A stretch of DNA of 57,311 bases from the NCBI GenBank assembly GCA_947564305.1, contig CANOBT010000017.1, positions 1-57,311 of the forward strand, written 5' to 3'. The notes under the pieces are model-generated. The model was not told the DNA's origin, did not search any database, and saw only the letters and a list, made by a program, of their open reading frames with translations. The position numbers and the translations under genes were made by a program. The first letter of the stretch is position 1. Each line of letters opens with the position of its first letter. Source of the DNA: an uncultured Lachnospiraceae bacterium. Lineage in GTDB: Bacteria > Bacillota_A > Clostridia > Lachnospirales > Lachnospiraceae. This document shows, in pieces, positions 48,969 to 57,311 of the stretch.

Positions 48969-49050
48969 GTTCTTTCCTCCCTTTCGGATATTATTTATAC
49001 TAAGCATTCAGTCCTTGAATGCCTGGTATCTTATGAGACCTCTTTCCCTT

Positions 49051-50046
49051 TTATTTCTTCTTTAAGTTTAATTTTGATGAAACATTCGGGAGCAGTACTG
49101 CTAATATCAGCAGAATACCTAAAATGATCAGAATCAGCTGCGGGTTCATATTAATCTGTCCAAGACCGATACGCAGGCAGATAATCGTAAAGCCGGAAAT
49201 GATTCCTCCAATCAGTCTTCCCTTTCCTCCTGAGGTAGAGATTCCGCCGAATACGGCCATTGCGATGGCATCCATTTCAAATCCGTTCCCTGTGGTCGTA
49301 TTCGCGCCGTAGAGTACGGAAGTCAGGAACAATGCCGCAAGTCCTGCCATGAATCCCATTACAGTATAGATGATCAACCGGATGGTCTGTACATGGATTC
49401 CTGAATAATATGCTGCAAGCCGATTGGAGCCGATGGCATATACGCTCCGGCCAAAGGTTGTCTTTGCAAGTATGACACTGAACAATACCGCCATAATGAC
49501 AACCACAAAGAAGATATAGGGAATAATTCCTACTTTTCCGGCAATCATACGAAAACCATCCGCATTAGTCAGGGAAATAGAACCGCCGCTTCCTAATGCG
49601 ATTTCAGCAATTCCGCGGAATACAATCTGTGTTCCCAATGTTACGATCATCGGAGGAAGCTCCTGAAAATTCGTCAGGATCAGTCCGTTGACCAGGCCGC
49701 ATACCGTGCCGACTAATAAAGCTACAAGGATTACAACTCCGAAGGGCAGCCCTTTGTTTGATGCCATGCAGGTCATCGTAGCGGACAGACAGACCGCGGC
49801 TCCTACGGAGATATCAATTTCCCCCAGTACCAGAATGAACGCCATAGGAAACAGCAAAAACATTTCTGTAAGATACTTGGGCATTTCTCTCAAAACATTA
49901 TCAAACTGATAACTCTGGGAGATACTTGCGCAAAAAATATTGATCAAAATAAACAATATGACTAACATGCCTTCCCAGCAGAATAATGTCTTTTTCAAAG
50001 ATTTCTCTGGTACGTTGGCAATCGTTCTTCCGGATTTTCCTGCCAT
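49051..50046 (-). CDS. Sugar ABC transporter permease (RhaQ/RbsC type)
   Basis: A 331-residue membrane protein with about nine or ten helices and the BPD_transp_2 features LGEIDISVGA, NGLILTNFQELPPMIVTLGT, and AIAMAVFGGISTSGGKGR. It forms a heterodimeric channel with the permease at 50049-51041. GGGAGGG site before the ATG. Confidence 0.87.
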   Translation of the reverse strand: MAGKSGRTIANVPEKSLKKTLFCWEGMLVILFILINIFCASISQSYQFDNVLREMPKYLTEMFLLFPMAFILVLGEIDISVGAAVCLSATMTCMASNKGLPFGVVILVALLVGTVCGLVNGLILTNFQELPPMIVTLGTQIVFRGIAEIALGSGGSISLTNADGFRMIAGKVGIIPYIFFVVVIMAVLFSVILAKTTFGRSVYAIGSNRLAAYYSGIHVQTIRLIIYTVMGFMAGLAALFLTSVLYGANTTTGNGFEMDAIAMAVFGGISTSGGKGRLIGGIISGFTIICLRIGLGQINMNPQLILIILGILLILAVLLPNVSSKLNLKKK

Positions 50047-50048
50047 AG

Positions 50049-51041
50049 TTACATCTCCCTCCCTTTCAGATTGTTCTTATCCATTACACGCTGTGTAATA
50101 ACATTCAATATGATCACGACCAGGATGATAACACCCTTTACCGTGTTCTGTGCGATTGCTTCGATTCCAACCAATGGAAGAGCCTTTGCGATAATCGCAA
50201 GAATCAGGGAGCCTAAAAGTGCTCCGGCTACGCTGCCGCGCCCGCCTGTCATACTGACACCGCCGATGACGCAGGCTGCGATAACATCCATTTCTCTTCC
50301 ATACAGCATATTCGGCTGTGCGGAGGAATAAATAGAAACCGCAAGTGCTCCGCAAAGTCCTGCCAGTATTCCCATGACTGTGTAGACCATCAACTCTACA
50401 TTATCTGTATTGATACCGGAAATCTGGGCCGCTTCTCGGTTACTTCCGACTGCGTAGACCATTCTTCCGACTTTTGTCCATTTCATCACGATGAAGAAAA
50501 TGATATAGCAGATCACCATGACAATGATGACGTTATTTATCCCTAATACACTTCCCAATGCAAAATCCTTAAAAGTTCCCAGGTTTTCCGCACTTGCCCA
50601 CTGACTGTTGGCAATGATATAGGCAAGTCCCCGGTATATGTACATAAAGCCCATAGTGGCAATGATCGGAAGCACCTTTCCTTTTGAAATGATCAGGCCG
50701 ATCAGCAATCCGCAAAGAGCACCAATCCCAATCGCGATCAGGAATAAAAGAAATGTGTTCTGCACCATGCCGTATTTCATCAGCATACCTACCGACATAC
50801 CGGCTAAAGCCAGTGTAGAGGTGATGGAAATATCAATCCCGCCGATTAACAGCACGCCCAGCATTCCCAAAGTCATGATCATGATAACCGCATTGTTCTT
50901 TAACATATCCGAAATGGATTTTAATGTCATGAAGGATGGACTCCGTAAGGAAATCACTACGCACAGGACGATCAACACAATGAGCAGGCTCGCTTCACGG
51001 GAATCAGTAATCTTTTTTATGATGGATTTATTCTCTTTCAT
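50049..51041 (-). CDS. Sugar ABC transporter permease (RhaP/RbsC type)
   Basis: A 330-residue permease with the same family motifs (LLIGGIDISITSTLALAGM; VIAACVIGGVSMTGGRGS). Start at the ATG at 51041 with GGGGG; the frame to 51110 overlaps the ATPase gene and is not needed. Two non-identical permeases, as here, are typical of rhamnose and AI-2 importers rather than ribose importers. Confidence 0.87.
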   Translation of the reverse strand: MKENKSIIKKITDSREASLLIVLIVLCVVISLRSPSFMTLKSISDMLKNNAVIMIMTLGMLGVLLIGGIDISITSTLALAGMSVGMLMKYGMVQNTFLLFLIAIGIGALCGLLIGLIISKGKVLPIIATMGFMYIYRGLAYIIANSQWASAENLGTFKDFALGSVLGINNVIIVMVICYIIFFIVMKWTKVGRMVYAVGSNREAAQISGINTDNVELMVYTVMGILAGLCGALAVSIYSSAQPNMLYGREMDVIAACVIGGVSMTGGRGSVAGALLGSLILAIIAKALPLVGIEAIAQNTVKGVIILVVIILNVITQRVMDKNNLKGREM

Positions 51042-51057
51042 CTTTCCTGTTCCCCCT

Positions 51058-52548
51058 TTACTTTGATTTTTCCATGGCCAGCTCCAGGATACCTTCCTGT
51101 GTCGCTTCACCTCTGCTCAGTTCCCCAGTTACTTTTCCGTTGCACATCACGATGATCCTGTCGCTCATTCCCAGGATTTCCGGCATCTCGGAGGAAATCA
51201 AAATGATCGCGTATCCCTGCTTCGCAAGATCGCCCATAATCTGGTAAATCTCTGCTTTTGCGCCGACGTCTACACCCTTGGTCGGCTCATCCATGATGAC
51301 CACTTTCATTTCCTGCCCCAATGCCTTGGCAACAACAACCTTCTGCTGATTTCCTCCGGAAAGCGAGGATGCCGGGTCAAATATTGTCACAGCTTTTGTA
51401 TCCACCTCTTCCAGAAGCTGCTTTGAAATCTCACGCTCTTTCTTTTCATCATTAAATCCGTTCTTTGCATACTTGCTCATCGTCGGAAGCGTTACATTTC
51501 TTCCCAGCCCCCAGCTCATGATCAGGCCTTCTTTCTGACGGTCCTCCGGGAGCAGGATAATTCCCCGTTTCATTGCCTCAGAAGGCTGTTTCACATGAAT
51601 CGACTTTCCTTCCAGATAGACGGTTCCTTCATCCGGCTTTGTGATACCACAGATACTTTCCACGACCTCCGTACGCCCTGCTCCTACCAGCCCGGTCAGA
51701 CCAACGATTTCGCCTGCGTGAACATTAAATGATACATTTTTATAATATCCAAGCCTGGAAAGTCCTTCTATCCTCAGGATTTCCTGACCGATTTGTACTT
51801 CCGGCTTTGGGAACAGATCTTTGATCTCACGGCCTACCATTGCCTTGATCAGATCCGCATTCGTAATCCCGTTTACATCATATGTTCCGATATACTGTGA
51901 ATCACGGAATACGGTGACTCTGGTCGCCAGGCGGTACATATCCTCAAAACGATGGGAGATAAAGATGATAGAAACTCCCTCATCTCTCAGTTTATCGACA
52001 ATCCTGTACAGCTCTTCTGATTCATTTTTCGTCAATGCCGCAGTCGGCTCATCCAGGATGATGATTCTTGCATTTGTAGAAAGTGCCTTCGCAATCTCTA
52101 CCATCTGCTGCTGCGCAACACTCAGCGCCCCCATCTCATCTGTGGACTTAAAATCTGCATTGAGCTGGCTTAACAACGCTGTCGCCTCTTCATTCATCTT
52201 TTTCCATTGTATCATTCCATTTTTTATAATCTCATGACCCATGAAGATATTTTCCGCGACACTTAAATCCGGATAAGACGTGGGATGTTGATACACGGCT
52301 GCGATTCCTGCCGCCTGTGCATCCCTTGGGCCTCGGAAATCCACTTTCTTCCCATCCAGAAACATCTCGCCCTCTTCTGCCTTATGTACTCCGGTGATTA
52401 CTTTTATAAAGGTAGATTTCCCGGCTCCGTTTTCTCCCATCAAGGCATGAACTTCTCCTTTTTTCAGTTGGAACTGTACATTATTCAATGCCTTTACACC
52501 AGGGAAAATTTTTGTAATCCCTTTTAATTCCAGAACATAATCTGACAT
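51058..52548 (-). CDS. Sugar ABC transporter ATPase with two cassettes (RbsA type)
   Basis: A 496-residue ATPase with two nucleotide-binding domains. The first has Walker A GENGAGKST, signature-like LSVAQQQMVEIAK and Walker B IIILDEP. The second has a degenerate Walker A (GLVGAGRTE), LSGGNQQKVVVAK and VVIMDEP, as usual in this family. Start at the ATG at 52548 after GGGAGG; the extra nine codons upstream lie in repeat family 1. It energises the rhamnose-type importer. Confidence 0.9.
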   Translation of the reverse strand: MSDYVLELKGITKIFPGVKALNNVQFQLKKGEVHALMGENGAGKSTFIKVITGVHKAEEGEMFLDGKKVDFRGPRDAQAAGIAAVYQHPTSYPDLSVAENIFMGHEIIKNGMIQWKKMNEEATALLSQLNADFKSTDEMGALSVAQQQMVEIAKALSTNARIIILDEPTAALTKNESEELYRIVDKLRDEGVSIIFISHRFEDMYRLATRVTVFRDSQYIGTYDVNGITNADLIKAMVGREIKDLFPKPEVQIGQEILRIEGLSRLGYYKNVSFNVHAGEIVGLTGLVGAGRTEVVESICGITKPDEGTVYLEGKSIHVKQPSEAMKRGIILLPEDRQKEGLIMSWGLGRNVTLPTMSKYAKNGFNDEKKEREISKQLLEEVDTKAVTIFDPASSLSGGNQQKVVVAKALGQEMKVVIMDEPTKGVDVGAKAEIYQIMGDLAKQGYAIILISSEMPEILGMSDRIIVMCNGKVTGELSRGEATQEGILELAMEKSK

Positions 52549-52564
52549 CCTTTTTCCTCCCTGC

Positions 52565-52600
52565 TTTGTAACCAATCTGCTTTGCAGATTGATTGCCTGC
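52565..52600 (-). repeat. Repeat family 1, copy 4
   Basis: TTTGTAACCAATCTGC on the plus strand, then TTTGCAGATTGATTGCCTGC. CAATCTGC and GCAGATTG form an eight-base perfect stem with a three-base loop. It fills almost the whole gap between the isomerase-like gene and the ATPase gene and begins 16 bases before the ATPase start codon. Confidence 0.7.
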
Positions 52601-52607
52601 TGTTTTC

Positions 52608-54110
52608 TTAATGCGACAGCCTCACTGCTTCAATCCCAAGCAGATCCGACACTTTTTCATATAAAGATGCGTTATGCCCGACACTCATTGCAAAATGATG
52701 CGTTGGTGCCTCCGCAAACCAGTCATCCATATAGGAATCCGGATCTTTTTCAAATTTTACCGGAGTCTGTGTATTTCCAATCGTCATAATCTGACCGTTA
52801 GTTGATTCTGCTTCTGTAATGATAAACTTCAAACCGCCGTCTATTGTCTGCGTACATGCCAGATTGGTGATGTCGCCTGTACGTACTTTTGCTTCTACGG
52901 ATACACCTGTCCCCTGTTTACCATGATACAGTCCCATTCCACGCAAAATTGGTTTTCCTGTCGCGATTTCCAGATGGAACGGGCCATCATGTCCGAGTAA
53001 AATGGTCCCATCTTCATAATCTACCGTGACAATCTCGCAAAAACTTCCGCCCTTTCCAAGAATATCGCAGATTTTCATTGCCAGGCAGGTCTTCAGGTCA
53101 CCTTCCCCCGCACAGGGAATTCCTTTTGCAGTGAGCAGGGAATGTCCTACAATGAATCCGCCCTGTACATCCTCATAATGATTTCCGGGCGCCCCATGAT
53201 AGTAATAGGTCAAAGCATCCAGATCAAATTCTTTTACCAGTTTTTCCTGTGCCACCGCTATTTTTGCAGACCAGTTAAGCTGCTCGTCTGTCGGTTTCTG
53301 GGCAAGAGGATCTGCTGCGTCCGTCTCACTGATTGTAAAGAATTCTTCAATTTCTTTTCTCTTTTCTGCCGTTTCTTCCTCGGTAACGGTCTCAAGATGG
53401 CGATCCAGATCACACATTTCCAAAACCTGAAGATGTGCGCCTGTCTGTCCCTGGAACATCGTGAAATCACTGTACATGTCCAACATGCCGCTGTAGGTAT
53501 TTCCCAAAAATCCGAACCGGGCACCCTGGAGATTGCGTTTTACTTTTGCTGCCAGTATCCATTCTTCTATTTTCTTCCAGGCACGGATTGCCTCAGGCCT
53601 GTCACATGTCACTTCATCCGTCATGGAAATCTCCGGTGTTTCTGTCAATCCCAGAAGACCGTTTACTACGCGGTAACGGATTCCTGCACGGTGAAACGCA
53701 TTACAGATCTCCGGCACCGGACATGCGCCGCAGTGTGCCAGCCACTCACCTGTGGTGGTCTTTTCATAATTAATCCTTGCGGTAGGCTGCAGGTTTAAGA
53801 TTACTACGGGTGCTTTACATATCTGGTGAACCGGAAGTACGGAGGCACTTGTCACATATGTAGCAGAATGTACAAAAATCAGGTCTACATTATTCTCATT
53901 AAAATACTCTCCCGCTTTCTGGCCTTCCTGTTCACAGTCTACAAGACCATAAAAATAAGTCTCTCCGCCCAGTTTTTCAATCTTCTCTGCTATAAATTGT
54001 CCATATCCGATCATCCGTTCTCTCAGTCCCGGAAACTGTCCCCAGTAATGCTTCAATCCTATGGAATAAATACCAATCTTTGGTTTTTTCATTTCTTTTT
54101 TTGCTAACAA
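52608..54110 (-). CDS. L-fucose/L-arabinose isomerase-family enzyme
   Basis: A 500-residue cytosolic protein with the AraA/FucI-like fold: N-terminal Rossmann domain (KIGIYSIGLKHYWGQFPGL; TYFYGLVDCEQEG), a central domain (FGFLGNTYSGMLDMYSDFT) and the isomerase segment GIPCAGEGDLKTCLAMKI with an acidic metal ligand. TTG start at 54110, seven bases after AAGGAGG; the ATG 15 bases further in is the alternative. Its place with rhaM and a rhamnose-type importer suggests it isomerises L-rhamnose or a related 6-deoxy-sugar in place of RhaA, which I do not see. Kinase and aldolase genes are absent from the window. Confidence 0.7.
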   Translation of the reverse strand: MLAKKEMKKPKIGIYSIGLKHYWGQFPGLRERMIGYGQFIAEKIEKLGGETYFYGLVDCEQEGQKAGEYFNENNVDLIFVHSATYVTSASVLPVHQICKAPVVILNLQPTARINYEKTTTGEWLAHCGACPVPEICNAFHRAGIRYRVVNGLLGLTETPEISMTDEVTCDRPEAIRAWKKIEEWILAAKVKRNLQGARFGFLGNTYSGMLDMYSDFTMFQGQTGAHLQVLEMCDLDRHLETVTEEETAEKRKEIEEFFTISETDAADPLAQKPTDEQLNWSAKIAVAQEKLVKEFDLDALTYYYHGAPGNHYEDVQGGFIVGHSLLTAKGIPCAGEGDLKTCLAMKICDILGKGGSFCEIVTVDYEDGTILLGHDGPFHLEIATGKPILRGMGLYHGKQGTGVSVEAKVRTGDITNLACTQTIDGGLKFIITEAESTNGQIMTIGNTQTPVKFEKDPDSYMDDWFAEAPTHHFAMSVGHNASLYEKVSDLLGIEAVRLSH

Positions 54111-54274
54111 AATGCTTCCTCCTTCATTCATATATCGTTTATAAATTCATCTCAATTTTATGCGCGCCGTTTATTTACAAAATGATTATATTCCTGTAAT
54201 ATAAAAAAAGCATCCAAGTAACTTGTTCAAAAATAACAGAATCTTGTGGTCTGAAAGAAAGGCATCATAAACAT

Positions 54275-55162
54275 ATGAAAAAAAACAAAGAGCTTCTGGA
54301 ACGCGGAATACACAACTGGAGCAAAGACTCCATCCGAATGATACTCACGCCAAGCGCGACAGCCAAAAATTTATTTTTTTATACACAGGAAGTGGGATAC
54401 TTTAAGACCAGCTACCCCTATTTTTCCGAACGTAAAAATCTGGATTCTTTTCTCATTATCTTTACAATCTCCGGAAAGGGATATCTGAAATATGAAGGAC
54501 AGGAATACACACTGACAAAGGGACAGTGCTTTTTTATTCATTGTGAAAAACACCATATCTATTATACGGGACAGGAAGAGGACTGGGAGTTTCTCTGGAT
54601 TCATTTCAATGGAAGTAATTCTCTGGGATATTATAACGAGTTTACAAGAAATGGTTTTCGTATTATTCAGTATCAGGATACCTTTTTCATGGAACGGACC
54701 ATCTGGCGTGTAATCGCACTGCATCAGAGGAAAGATCTGACCACTGAAACCATATCCTCGAATCTTATCAATTCTTTATTGACAGAATTGCTTGTGGAAA
54801 CTGCCACAAACAGCGCGGATACGTTTTCAACCCCGGATTTTGTCCGGAACGTTGTAAAAGAAATTGATAAAAACTATAAGCAGGCGCTTACACTTTCCCA
54901 CTTTGAGCAGCTCTGCCATCGGAGCCGTTATCATATTTCGAAGGAATTCAAAAAATATATGGGCATGACCATCAATGAGTATATCATCACGACCCGGATC
55001 TCACACGCAAAGGATCTGCTGAAATACTCGGATCTGTCTGTCAATGATATCACTTTTGAAGCCGGGTTTAATAATGTGACTCATTTTATTAATCTGTTCA
55101 AGGCACGGGAAAATGTTACACCACTCGCTTACCGGAAGGCATGGAAGATTGAGCTGACATAA
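54275..55162 (+). CDS. AraC-family activator of the sugar operon
   Basis: A 295-residue regulator with an N-terminal cupin (FTISGKGYLKYEGQEYTLTKG) and a C-terminal double helix-turn-helix (FEQLCHRSRYHISKEFKKYM; VNDITFEAGFNNVTHFINLF). Divergent from the isomerase/ABC/rhaM operon. That operon has a TATAAT -10 (54185-54190) but no good -35, which fits activation by this protein, probably with the sugar as inducer. Confidence 0.85.
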   Translation: MKKNKELLERGIHNWSKDSIRMILTPSATAKNLFFYTQEVGYFKTSYPYFSERKNLDSFLIIFTISGKGYLKYEGQEYTLTKGQCFFIHCEKHHIYYTGQEEDWEFLWIHFNGSNSLGYYNEFTRNGFRIIQYQDTFFMERTIWRVIALHQRKDLTTETISSNLINSLLTELLVETATNSADTFSTPDFVRNVVKEIDKNYKQALTLSHFEQLCHRSRYHISKEFKKYMGMTINEYIITTRISHAKDLLKYSDLSVNDITFEAGFNNVTHFINLFKARENVTPLAYRKAWKIELT

Positions 55163-55350
55163 GAAACAATGAAAACTCCCGCCTCTACTACTGTAGGGCA
55201 AGAAAAATTCCTTATCACAGAAAGACCTACGGGGTAAAAAATTTCCGTTAAGCCGACATACCACACATTAAATAGAGGCAGCCTCAAAATGGCTGCCCCG
55301 CCGTAAGAGCCATAGCCTTGCTCCTTACGCATGATAAGTTCCGGCTGTCT
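55163..55350. other. Intergenic region with hairpins and a possible transposase-tail remnant
   Basis: A short frame on the plus strand right after the AraC gene reads KTPASTTVGQEKFLITERPTG, stop, then KISVKPTYHTLNRGSLKM. It loosely resembles the C-terminal tails of IS605-family TnpB proteins. It is followed by GGCAGCC/GGCTGCC (55277-55297) and a GTAAGAGC/GCTCCTTAC near-palindrome. This may be the worn 3' end of an IS605-type element; weak. Confidence 0.25.
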
Positions 55351-57117
55351 TTACAGACGCGTATCATACAAACCGCAAAAGCTGTCAATCGGATCTTTTC
55401 CTTTAAATGCGTCCGGCCCTTCCATAAGACTCTCAACCAGTGCGTCAAATGTGCTGTCTTTCGCATCATAGGTATTAATATAGGTCCGTGCCTGTGGAAT
55501 ATCCGCAAGCATCGTAGGCTGGCCGCAGCCAACAACGACTACCGGCACTTCAAACACATACCACGGAATTTCCCCGCCGCCTTTTGACATACCAAACGCA
55601 GGCCTTCCGCTTGGGACGTCGCAAAGTGTGATTACCAGATCCATATCTTTGACAAAGTCTGCAATCGCATTTTTTCCGGCAAAATAAAGGTTCAAACTCG
55701 GTTTCTCTCCGGCCTCAATCTGCTTTTTTATACGCTCCAGCGGGCTTTCATAAATGAACGCGTCAAATCCCTTATCAACCAGCCTTTTCCGCAGAAGCTC
55801 TGCCGCATTGTTTCCGGTCATGCCCATCAGTTTCATCAATTCTCCCATAGGTCCGCCTGTTCCTTTTAGATGGACAATCATGATCCGTTTATATCGTTCC
55901 GGTGAAATCGGCAGTACGTCCTGATCTTTATACTTCACTAACGTAATACAATCCCGGCTGATGGCCTTATGCATCTCTTTATATTCTTCCTTACCCAGTA
56001 CCTGGCTTAATACTTCCGGTGCAGGCACCAGTTCTTCTTTCGCTTTCTTATGAAGCCCCATATGTGCTTTCAGTCCCAGAATCCGGGTAAGCGCTTCTGT
56101 CATTCTCTCTTCGCTGATAACCCGGTCCTGATATGCCTTCAGCATCGTTCCAAAATCCTCTTCCGGATCATTGAAGAATAAAAACATATCGCAGCCCGCA
56201 TTGATCGCCCGCGGAAGCATCTCCGAACGTTTCATCCTATCTGTCATACCAACCATATGTGAGGCATCCGTAACTACCATGCCATTAAAGCCCAACTTGT
56301 CCCTCAGCAGTCCGGTCATGATTTCCGGGCTTAATGTTGCAGGCATCATTTCCTCGTCTGTCAAATCCGGATTGATTGCCTTTGCATATTCCGGAAGCAT
56401 AATATGTCCGCCCATCACTGCCTCAAGCCCATTTTCAAACAATGTTTTATAAACCAGGCCGTAAGTGGCATCCCACTCTTCTACATTAAAATAGTTCACA
56501 TTGTTCGACAGATGTGCGTCTCTGAAATCCTGGCCATTCCCAGGAAAATGTTTTGCTGCGCAGGCGAACCCTGGAATTGTATGAGCGCCTTTCAGATAAG
56601 CCGTACTCATTTCCGCTACCCTGTGCGGGTCGTTTCCAAAAGCACGGGTGATGATTTCTGTATTCTCCCAATTGTACGCGATATCGCAGATTGGCGCGAA
56701 CGCCATATTACATCCGATTGCAGCCGCTTCCTCATTTGCCATTTTTCCTAATGCAAATGCGTACTCTTCCTTTCCCGTAGCCGCAATCTTCACCTCAGAA
56801 GCAATTGGCGTCCCATCCGCACAGGCACCGTCTCCTCCTGCTTCCGTATTACACGCGATAATGACCGGAACCTTTGCATATTTCTGCAATGTGCGGTTCT
56901 GCTCCTGCACCGCTTTACCCGGAGCCGCATTATAGCGGCAGCCGCCCAGATGATATTTTTCCATCAGTTCCTTCAAATGTTCTTCTTCCTGGGATTGGGT
57001 AAGCTGAAAGAAAAGCTGTCCGACTTTTTCTTCATCACTCATACCCGCAATTGTTTCTTCCACCCATTTACAGTCTTCCTCTGACAAATAATACGGATTT
57101 GCTGTTAAATCAACCAA
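55351..57117 (-). CDS. Glycoside hydrolase family 3, beta-N-acetylhexosaminidase-like
   Basis: A 588-residue enzyme with no signal peptide. The GH3 barrel contains KHFPGNGQDFRDAH, matching the NagZ-type pattern KHFPG-x-G-x4-D-x-H, where the His of the Asp-His pair acts as acid/base. The nucleophile is Asp284 (VVTDAS). A C-terminal alpha/beta domain (about 390-588) is present, as in larger two-domain members. TTG start at 57117, eight bases after AAGGAGG; the frame to 57258 has no site. It probably removes N-acetylglucosamine from peptidoglycan or host glycans. Confidence 0.82.
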   Translation of the reverse strand: MVDLTANPYYLSEEDCKWVEETIAGMSDEEKVGQLFFQLTQSQEEEHLKELMEKYHLGGCRYNAAPGKAVQEQNRTLQKYAKVPVIIACNTEAGGDGACADGTPIASEVKIAATGKEEYAFALGKMANEEAAAIGCNMAFAPICDIAYNWENTEIITRAFGNDPHRVAEMSTAYLKGAHTIPGFACAAKHFPGNGQDFRDAHLSNNVNYFNVEEWDATYGLVYKTLFENGLEAVMGGHIMLPEYAKAINPDLTDEEMMPATLSPEIMTGLLRDKLGFNGMVVTDASHMVGMTDRMKRSEMLPRAINAGCDMFLFFNDPEEDFGTMLKAYQDRVISEERMTEALTRILGLKAHMGLHKKAKEELVPAPEVLSQVLGKEEYKEMHKAISRDCITLVKYKDQDVLPISPERYKRIMIVHLKGTGGPMGELMKLMGMTGNNAAELLRKRLVDKGFDAFIYESPLERIKKQIEAGEKPSLNLYFAGKNAIADFVKDMDLVITLCDVPSGRPAFGMSKGGGEIPWYVFEVPVVVVGCGQPTMLADIPQARTYINTYDAKDSTFDALVESLMEGPDAFKGKDPIDSFCGLYDTRL

Positions 57118-57311
57118 GTTCGTACCCTCCTTTAAATTACGTATAGATAGTATTATTTTAGCATTCCGTTTAAAATATCCGTGAATACGATTTTTATATG
57201 TTTTAGCACTATTTTTGTAAAATCTTGAATTTAAACTAAAATTGTATGATAATAACATGCTCTGTATATCTTCAAACGGTTCCTCATATATGATGGTAGG
57301 AATATGACTGT
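57118..57311. other. AT-rich leader of the GH3 gene to the window edge
   Basis: No gene is supported. On the minus strand AT-rich stretches (TAATACTAT, TATACG around 57135-57155) could give the -10 of the GH3 promoter. Confidence 0.3.

Noticed and set aside
1..57311. CRISPR arrays, tRNA or rRNA genes, intact transposases, integrase or attachment sites
   Set aside because: Looked for on both strands; no regularly spaced repeats, cloverleaf-type sequences or recombinase motifs were recognised.

Overview
The window reads as a chromosomal segment of an anaerobic, low-to-mid GC Firmicute, most likely a gut Lachnospiraceae (Clostridium cluster XIVa). The evidence is strong AGGAGG-type ribosome sites, TTGACA/TATAAT promoters, short ATGA gene overlaps, many two-component systems and MATE exporters, glycan-scavenging operons, and oxygen-sensitive Fe-S enzymes of the 2-hydroxyacyl-CoA dehydratase class. 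No rRNA, tRNA, CRISPR array, intact insertion sequence or phage module was seen.

Layout. 1-5126: an AT-rich block on the minus strand with a VanRS-like two-component system, an ABC exporter whose permease is cut short, a TetR regulator with a very clean operator/promoter, and an extra RsgA GTPase. 5157-14220: a GH2 glycosidase, a MATE exporter, and a CprRK/CprABC-like lantibiotic-resistance system (regulator and kinase divergent from an ATPase and two permeases). 14284-29739: small metabolic and stress genes. These are a GntR-MATE operon, an adenosine deaminase, a GH78-like/VOC operon, several GNAT acetyltransferases (one a pseudogene), an orphan AgrCA-type system, a NUDIX-monooxygenase-MATE operon and a TRIC-type channel, plus several very small genes. 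30085-41848: the most unusual region (below). 41905-47213: esterase/XRE, AraC/MATE and a potassium channel with a RyR-like tail. 47443-57117: a rhamnose-type sugar operon (mutarotase, lipoprotein, two permeases, ATPase, arabinose/fucose-isomerase-like enzyme), a divergent AraC activator, and a GH3 hexosaminidase.

The 30085-41848 locus has two convergent operons that each encode a small and a large HgdB/BcrC-type subunit and a related tiny membrane protein. They share one ASKHA activator ATPase. Around them sit three proteins that resemble carbon monoxide dehydrogenase nickel maturation factors: a CooC ATPase with its CxC motif, a CooT with Cys2, and a His-rich CooJ-like protein. There is also a CdhC/acetyl-CoA-synthase-like protein without the A-cluster. 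No CO dehydrogenase (CooS) or CoA-transferase is in the window. A flavin/Fe-S old-yellow-enzyme oxidoreductase diverges from cooC, and the two promoters flank a shared palindrome. I infer an ATP-driven, low-potential reductase, possibly nickel-dependent, with an unknown substrate.

Two families of short palindromic repeats are scattered through the window. One of them (GATTGGTTACAAA on the coding strand) sits 14-19 bases before the start codon of four unrelated genes. All family assignments come from reading the sequence; no database search was possible.
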